Below are positions 58,399 through 64,000 of a DNA stretch of 64,000 bases, piece after piece. Source of the stretch: Euptelea pleiosperma (taxonomy: Eukaryota > Streptophyta > Magnoliopsida > Ranunculales > Eupteleaceae); contig CM068545.1 of the NCBI GenBank assembly GCA_035048495.1, positions 37,896,225-37,960,224 on the forward strand, read 5' to 3'. The position numbers were made by a program, and so were the translations under genes. Within the stretch, counting starts at the first letter, position 1. The number at the start of each line of letters is the position of its first letter. Under the pieces are notes generated by a model. That model searched no databases. It was given only the letters and a program-made list of their open reading frames with translations, and was not told the origin of the DNA.

Positions 58399-58406
58399 CT
58401 TCGTAT

Positions 58407-58784
58407 GGTGCAATTGATTGCTACTGAAAGTTTATTGCACAGCAAGAAACCCGTAGACACCATCTTACAGCAAACACAAATGCTTGACTTCTGCTGGAGT
58501 TGATGATATGCCCTACTTCTGTGGGAGATCTACGGTGAACCAAGTTTTCGGGTCTAGGAGTGTTTCCTGCCCAAATCCATCGTATAAAAAAGTGGCAGAA
58601 TGGAGGAGATGGCCTACCTATGGATGGGTGTCGATTGATGATTCTAGAAAGTGTCTGACAGTTCACATCTTACCAGACAGGAAAGGATCATAGAGATTTC
58701 CTTAAGTTTTGGTCGGTAGTTCTATTAGTGAATTCTGAGTTTCGTAAAGACTTGGTGTCTGAGTGGGTTTTTAAAGGGTGGAAC
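58407..58784. other. IPMDH intron DNA between two MITEs
   Basis: No recognisable exon or element; ends in the left target copy of the following MITE (58776-58784). Confidence 0.45.
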
Positions 58785-59139
58785 TTATGTAACAAGGACA
58801 CTGCACTTCTAGGGTTTTTTGCCGTGTCGGATACCTCGACACCCGGACACGCATGTCGACACTTCCCGACACACATCTGGACACTTATGGCCGTGTCACT
58901 CCTTGTTTTAATAATTTTTAATATAAAGTTGATTCCTAAAAGTGGGTTGGTGTGTTCCATCCTTCATACAATAATAGACTGATAAATATTTTCTATTTTT
59001 TGTTATTTTATTAATAATTTTAAGCATTCATATATATTAATATATTTTAAGAAATATATGTACGGACGTGTCTCCATGTTGGATTTTTTAGGTTGCCATG
59101 TCAGACACCTTGTATCGGTGTCGGTGTCCTTGTTACATA
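58785..59139. mobile_element. 355-bp Mutator-like MITE
   Basis: Terminal inverted repeats tatgtaacaaggacac (58786-58801) and gtgtccttgttacata (59124-59139) are perfect over 16 bp. A 9-bp duplication, GGGTGGAAC, is at 58776-58784 and 59140-59148, the Mutator size. The left end has one extra t. The subterminal part is packed with cgacac/gtgtcgg motifs on both sides. No coding capacity. Confidence 0.9.
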
Positions 59140-59148
59140 GGGTGGAAC

Positions 59149-60900
<1,752 letters not shown>

Positions 60901-62169
60901 TGACTTCTTTTTCCCCTGGTTTGATTCTCTTAAAAAAGCCAGAAGAAGGATTTCCTGAACTACTATTTCTCTTTTGAGGCAAGGCACTTTTAAGCCCTCT
61001 ATATATATGGCTTAAATTTTAAGTGCAAAATTAGAAAAGCTGTAAAAGTTTCTTCTGTTTAAATATAACATGAATTTCCTGAACTACTATATCCGCTGCT
61101 TGCTCCTCTGCTGAATTGCAAAATAAGCAGTTGTTTTTCTAGTGATTGGGGGATCCTCATTCAAGTTATTCACCTTCCGGATATTTGATTTTATGAAATT
61201 CTTGATTCCTCCTATGGGCATTTAGGTTTATAATTCTGAAAAGATCTTTCCCCTTTCCGCTCTATGGAATCATTAGTCTATATATGAGGCAATGTACTAT
61301 TGATAATGTTGCATGTAATGAAACTTTATGCTCTTGCATCCATCTGCATCTATGAGTTGCACATTCTAGGCGGTTTGGACCGTTCAATTGATGGGGACAA
61401 CATAGAAGATATTCTATTCCAAATATTGGCTCAATTTTTTGATCCTGACCATCTGATAAGTTGGCTTTTTATCTGGACTGACAAATCCAAGGTATAGGAA
61501 AACACTCATTATTGGGTGGTTAGGATCCATCTAGCAGGACTGATTTTTAGTTTATGGCCCATCCAAGAGGCGACCTGCTGATTGAATGGTGCCGAACCCC
61601 CCATATATGTGTGCCACGAGCATTGAATGGATAAGGAAGCAGATAATACATGCCGTGCAGATAATCAAATACTGCCAGTCCTTTATTATACTTGTTCAAT
61701 GCCATCTTCATGTGGTAATAGTGCCAATGGTTGCTATCATGGTTTTATCTCTGGTCCTGTCTTACCAATTGCAGGCATATACAGATGGTGCTTTCATGAT
61801 TTGTTATCCTGTACAAATTAACCTCATATATTCTAGTGGAGATAGTATAAATGGTATTGTTTCATTCTATCTAATTTGGAATCTCTAATTTCTTATAGTA
61901 TATCCAAACTCTTAGAACTACACTAGGAATAAAACTTCTTAGAATGTCTTGTAGGCCATCTTTCTCCTGCATGAAATAATCAACACAAGCGAATTTTGAC
62001 TCAACTCACTGCTAAGGTTTTTCAGACAGAAACCCCTAAAAAAACTCCTTTAGGGTGCTAATCCAAGCAATCCCAAGAGTTCATGAAGGAACCAAATAAA
62101 GCCTAAAGGCAAATTTCAAATATCTTTCTACAATGCTCTTTTAATAGCTATTTATAAAGTCTAAAGGAA

Positions 62170-62335
62170 AATTTCGTCTCGGGTGGGTTGGGTAGGGTTA
62201 GGGGCCAACCCGAGCCCAACCCGACCTGTAGACCATCCAACCCTAGCCTGAGCCCGAGCCCCACCCAAGGTCGGGCCTGACATTAGCCCAAGCCCAATCC
62301 GATTGGGTTGGTCGGGTTAGTCGAGTTGACACCGA
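62170..62335. repeat. GGGTTGGG/CCAACCC-rich repeat, probable MITE fragment
   Basis: Self-complementary run of gggttgggtagggttagggg, ccaacccgagcccaacccga and later gattgggttggtcgggtta. Similar motifs are common in hAT-type MITEs of plants; I see no clear ends or target duplication. Confidence 0.45.
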
Positions 62336-62656
62336 GAGAAGAGGGGTCTATAGTAGAGAGAGAGAGAGAAGAAGAAGAGAGAAGTGGTAATACTGTGTAA
62401 AAACTCATCTTTATCTCTAGAACAAGAATCTAGAACTTCTAACCAACTATAAAAAAATTTAACAAGAAGCAAAACAAACAATAGAATCCAAGATGCATTT
62501 GAATACAACAACAAAAAACAAGGTGAAATAGAAAAAAACATAAAAATAACAATGAACAAATATAAACCCCAAATCAATCAAACAGAGAATTACGAACCCG
62601 GAGAAATTTTTTTCGGATACGGCCATGGCGGAAAAGGATTTGGTTTGGGGATTAAA

Positions 62657-62890
62657 CCCGAAAATGCATTTGTCGATGGAGAGGTCAGATTGAAGAGATC
62701 TGGCGACATTGGTGCTTCCATTTAGAGCACAGCGACCTGCAACAGTGTTTTGAGCGGTAATCCGTCCGCAGACAAGGATATGATTTTGAATTAAATGCCC
62801 CAACAATGCATTTGATGATCGAGAGGTTATATTTGAAGAAATCTAATGACATTGGGGCTTCCCTCCAGAGCATGACGACCTGCAATAGTG
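62657..62890. repeat. diverged direct duplication of about 92 bp
   Basis: 62657-62747 and 62798-62890 share the framework aatgcattt...gagaggt...ttgaaga.atct...gacattggtgcttcc...gagca...cgacctgcaa.agtg. Spacing between unit starts is 141 bp. Non-coding as far as I can see. Confidence 0.75.
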
Positions 62891-63114
62891 GAGAGGAACT
62901 GGGGGGGTGGGGTGTAGCTTTTGCGGCATGCAATGTGTGAATCCGGCAGCCTCTGGCGGCTAGCCTTGGGGGGAAGGGGAGAGGGAAACCCTAGCTTGAT
63001 CTTGTGAATAGGAGAGAATATGGAGATCGGGGAGAGGGATTTTAATTTTAACTTTTAGGTTTTAAGTTTGACTAAATATGTGGATTTACTATGATGCAAG
63101 GAAATAATTTTCAC

Positions 63115-63325
63115 GAAATTATCGAAATATTTCACGAAAGATTTCTATTTTCTAGGTTACCAACAGGAAAGAATACATACGTCGAAATAATGTTAAATTT
63201 CCCGAAATATTTCCATTCATGTCGAAATATTTCGCGTGAACAGTAAATTTCGATCAATTGACAGTGTAAATAAGTATTATTTCGGTCGAAATGTTTCGAC
63301 ATGTATGGAAATATTTCAATCGGAG
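63115..63325. repeat. cluster of GAAATATTTC palindromes
   Basis: The 10-bp palindrome gaaatatttc or a close variant occurs five times: about 63124, 63203, 63222, 63289 (gaaatgtttc) and 63308. Several are extended to cgaaatatttcg. The cluster is itself partly self-complementary. Confidence 0.7.
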
Positions 63326-64000
63326 GTAGGAAACATCTCATTTGAGTTCAAAACCGTTATAAATCTCATATTTGATCTATTCAGCCCCTTTCCATACATT
63401 TTGTTTATACAAAAGATCAATCCATTGTAGATTTTTTGGTTCGTGGATTGATCGTGAGGAAGAATCAAATCCCGTTTGGGAGTTTTTTCGAATTCAAAAT
63501 ATACATAAGGATAAAATTTCTTGCTACAAATAAATAGGTTAGGTGTAAATTCATTAAATTTATGAATCTACTAGATTTGTGCACGGATTGAAGATCGTTT
63601 AGGGTGAAAATTTAGGATTTGGGAAAAACCCCAATTTCAATGATTTTTACCCTAAACATTCATGATTGTGCATAAATTGATTATATGTTGCATAACTTAG
63701 CCCGTTCTACAAGTTGGTTGGGTTAAAAAAAATTCAAAAAAAATTAACTAATATTTTTTTTTCAAATAAAAAATTAAATAAATGTCATAAGTTAATAGTA
63801 AATAGGTTTTCTAAAATTACATATAATGTTAAGAAAATAATGTAAGTGAATAAGGATTTGTTAATATATTACTTTATGACTTCTTTATAATTAGCAATTT
63901 ATATAATTAAATTAAACCTTGACTAATTAAAGATACTTGCCGCGACATATTATAGACCATTATGGTCATTCATTTCCACATTACATATGATTGTATATTA

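Overview
This is nuclear DNA of a seed plant, most likely an angiosperm with a repeat-rich genome; I cannot name the species. The reasons are plant-type Ty1/copia and Ty3/gypsy elements primed by initiator tRNA-Met, L1-type LINEs, hAT-like and Mutator-like MITEs, AT-rich spacers, and one host gene with GT-AG introns whose product matches plant chloroplast 3-isopropylmalate dehydrogenase (leucine biosynthesis).

Host gene (+ strand). Only three coding exons are recognisable: 13674-13749, 13846-13934 and 60724-60810. They are consecutive in the protein, stop-free, phase-compatible and bounded by canonical splice sites. They carry the Arg, Tyr and Lys of the active site. The intron between the second and third is 46,789 bp. 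The upstream intron runs past the left edge (at least 13.6 kb) and the downstream intron past the right edge (at least 3.2 kb).

1-13673 (upstream intron). The 5' part of a decayed Ty3/gypsy element, minus strand (1-4031). A 5'-truncated LINE tail (about 4595-5225). A second Ty3/gypsy copy that lost gag, protease, the N-terminal part of reverse transcriptase (RT), the primer-binding site (PBS) and part of one LTR (5786-12051). A short inverted repeat (12141-12227).

13935-60723 (giant intron). The core is a three-level nest, dated by target-site duplications (TSDs). An L1-type LINE (14057-41130, 15-bp TSD) was entered in its 3' UTR by a Ty1/copia element (20136-41061, TSD GTAGG). That element was entered in its 5' leader by a Ty3/gypsy element (25281-40811, TSD CCCAC), now a tandem array LTR-internal-LTR-internal-LTR. 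To the right lie a second copia (42226-47574, TSD GAACT), a roughly 2.9-kb inverted-repeat-rich candidate DNA element (47837-50724) containing a LINE tail, another LINE tail (52686-52941, 16-bp TSD), a third copia, internally deleted and in sense orientation (53230-56911, TSD TTTGT), a foldback hairpin, a gypsy RT remnant, a 518-bp hAT-type MITE (8-bp TSD) and a 355-bp Mutator-type MITE (9-bp TSD). By these boundaries about 40 kb of the 46.8-kb intron is transposon.

60811-64000 (downstream intron). No recognisable exon; only low-copy-looking AT-rich DNA, a GGGTTGGG-type repeat, a diverged direct duplication and a cluster of GAAATATTTC palindromes.

No autonomous element looks fully intact: every gag-pol examined carries at least one stop, frameshift or deletion. 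I found no tRNA, rRNA or CRISPR. The striking feature is a housekeeping leucine-pathway gene whose catalytic residues are split across a 46.8-kb intron built of nested retrotransposons, with a rare three-LTR array at its centre.
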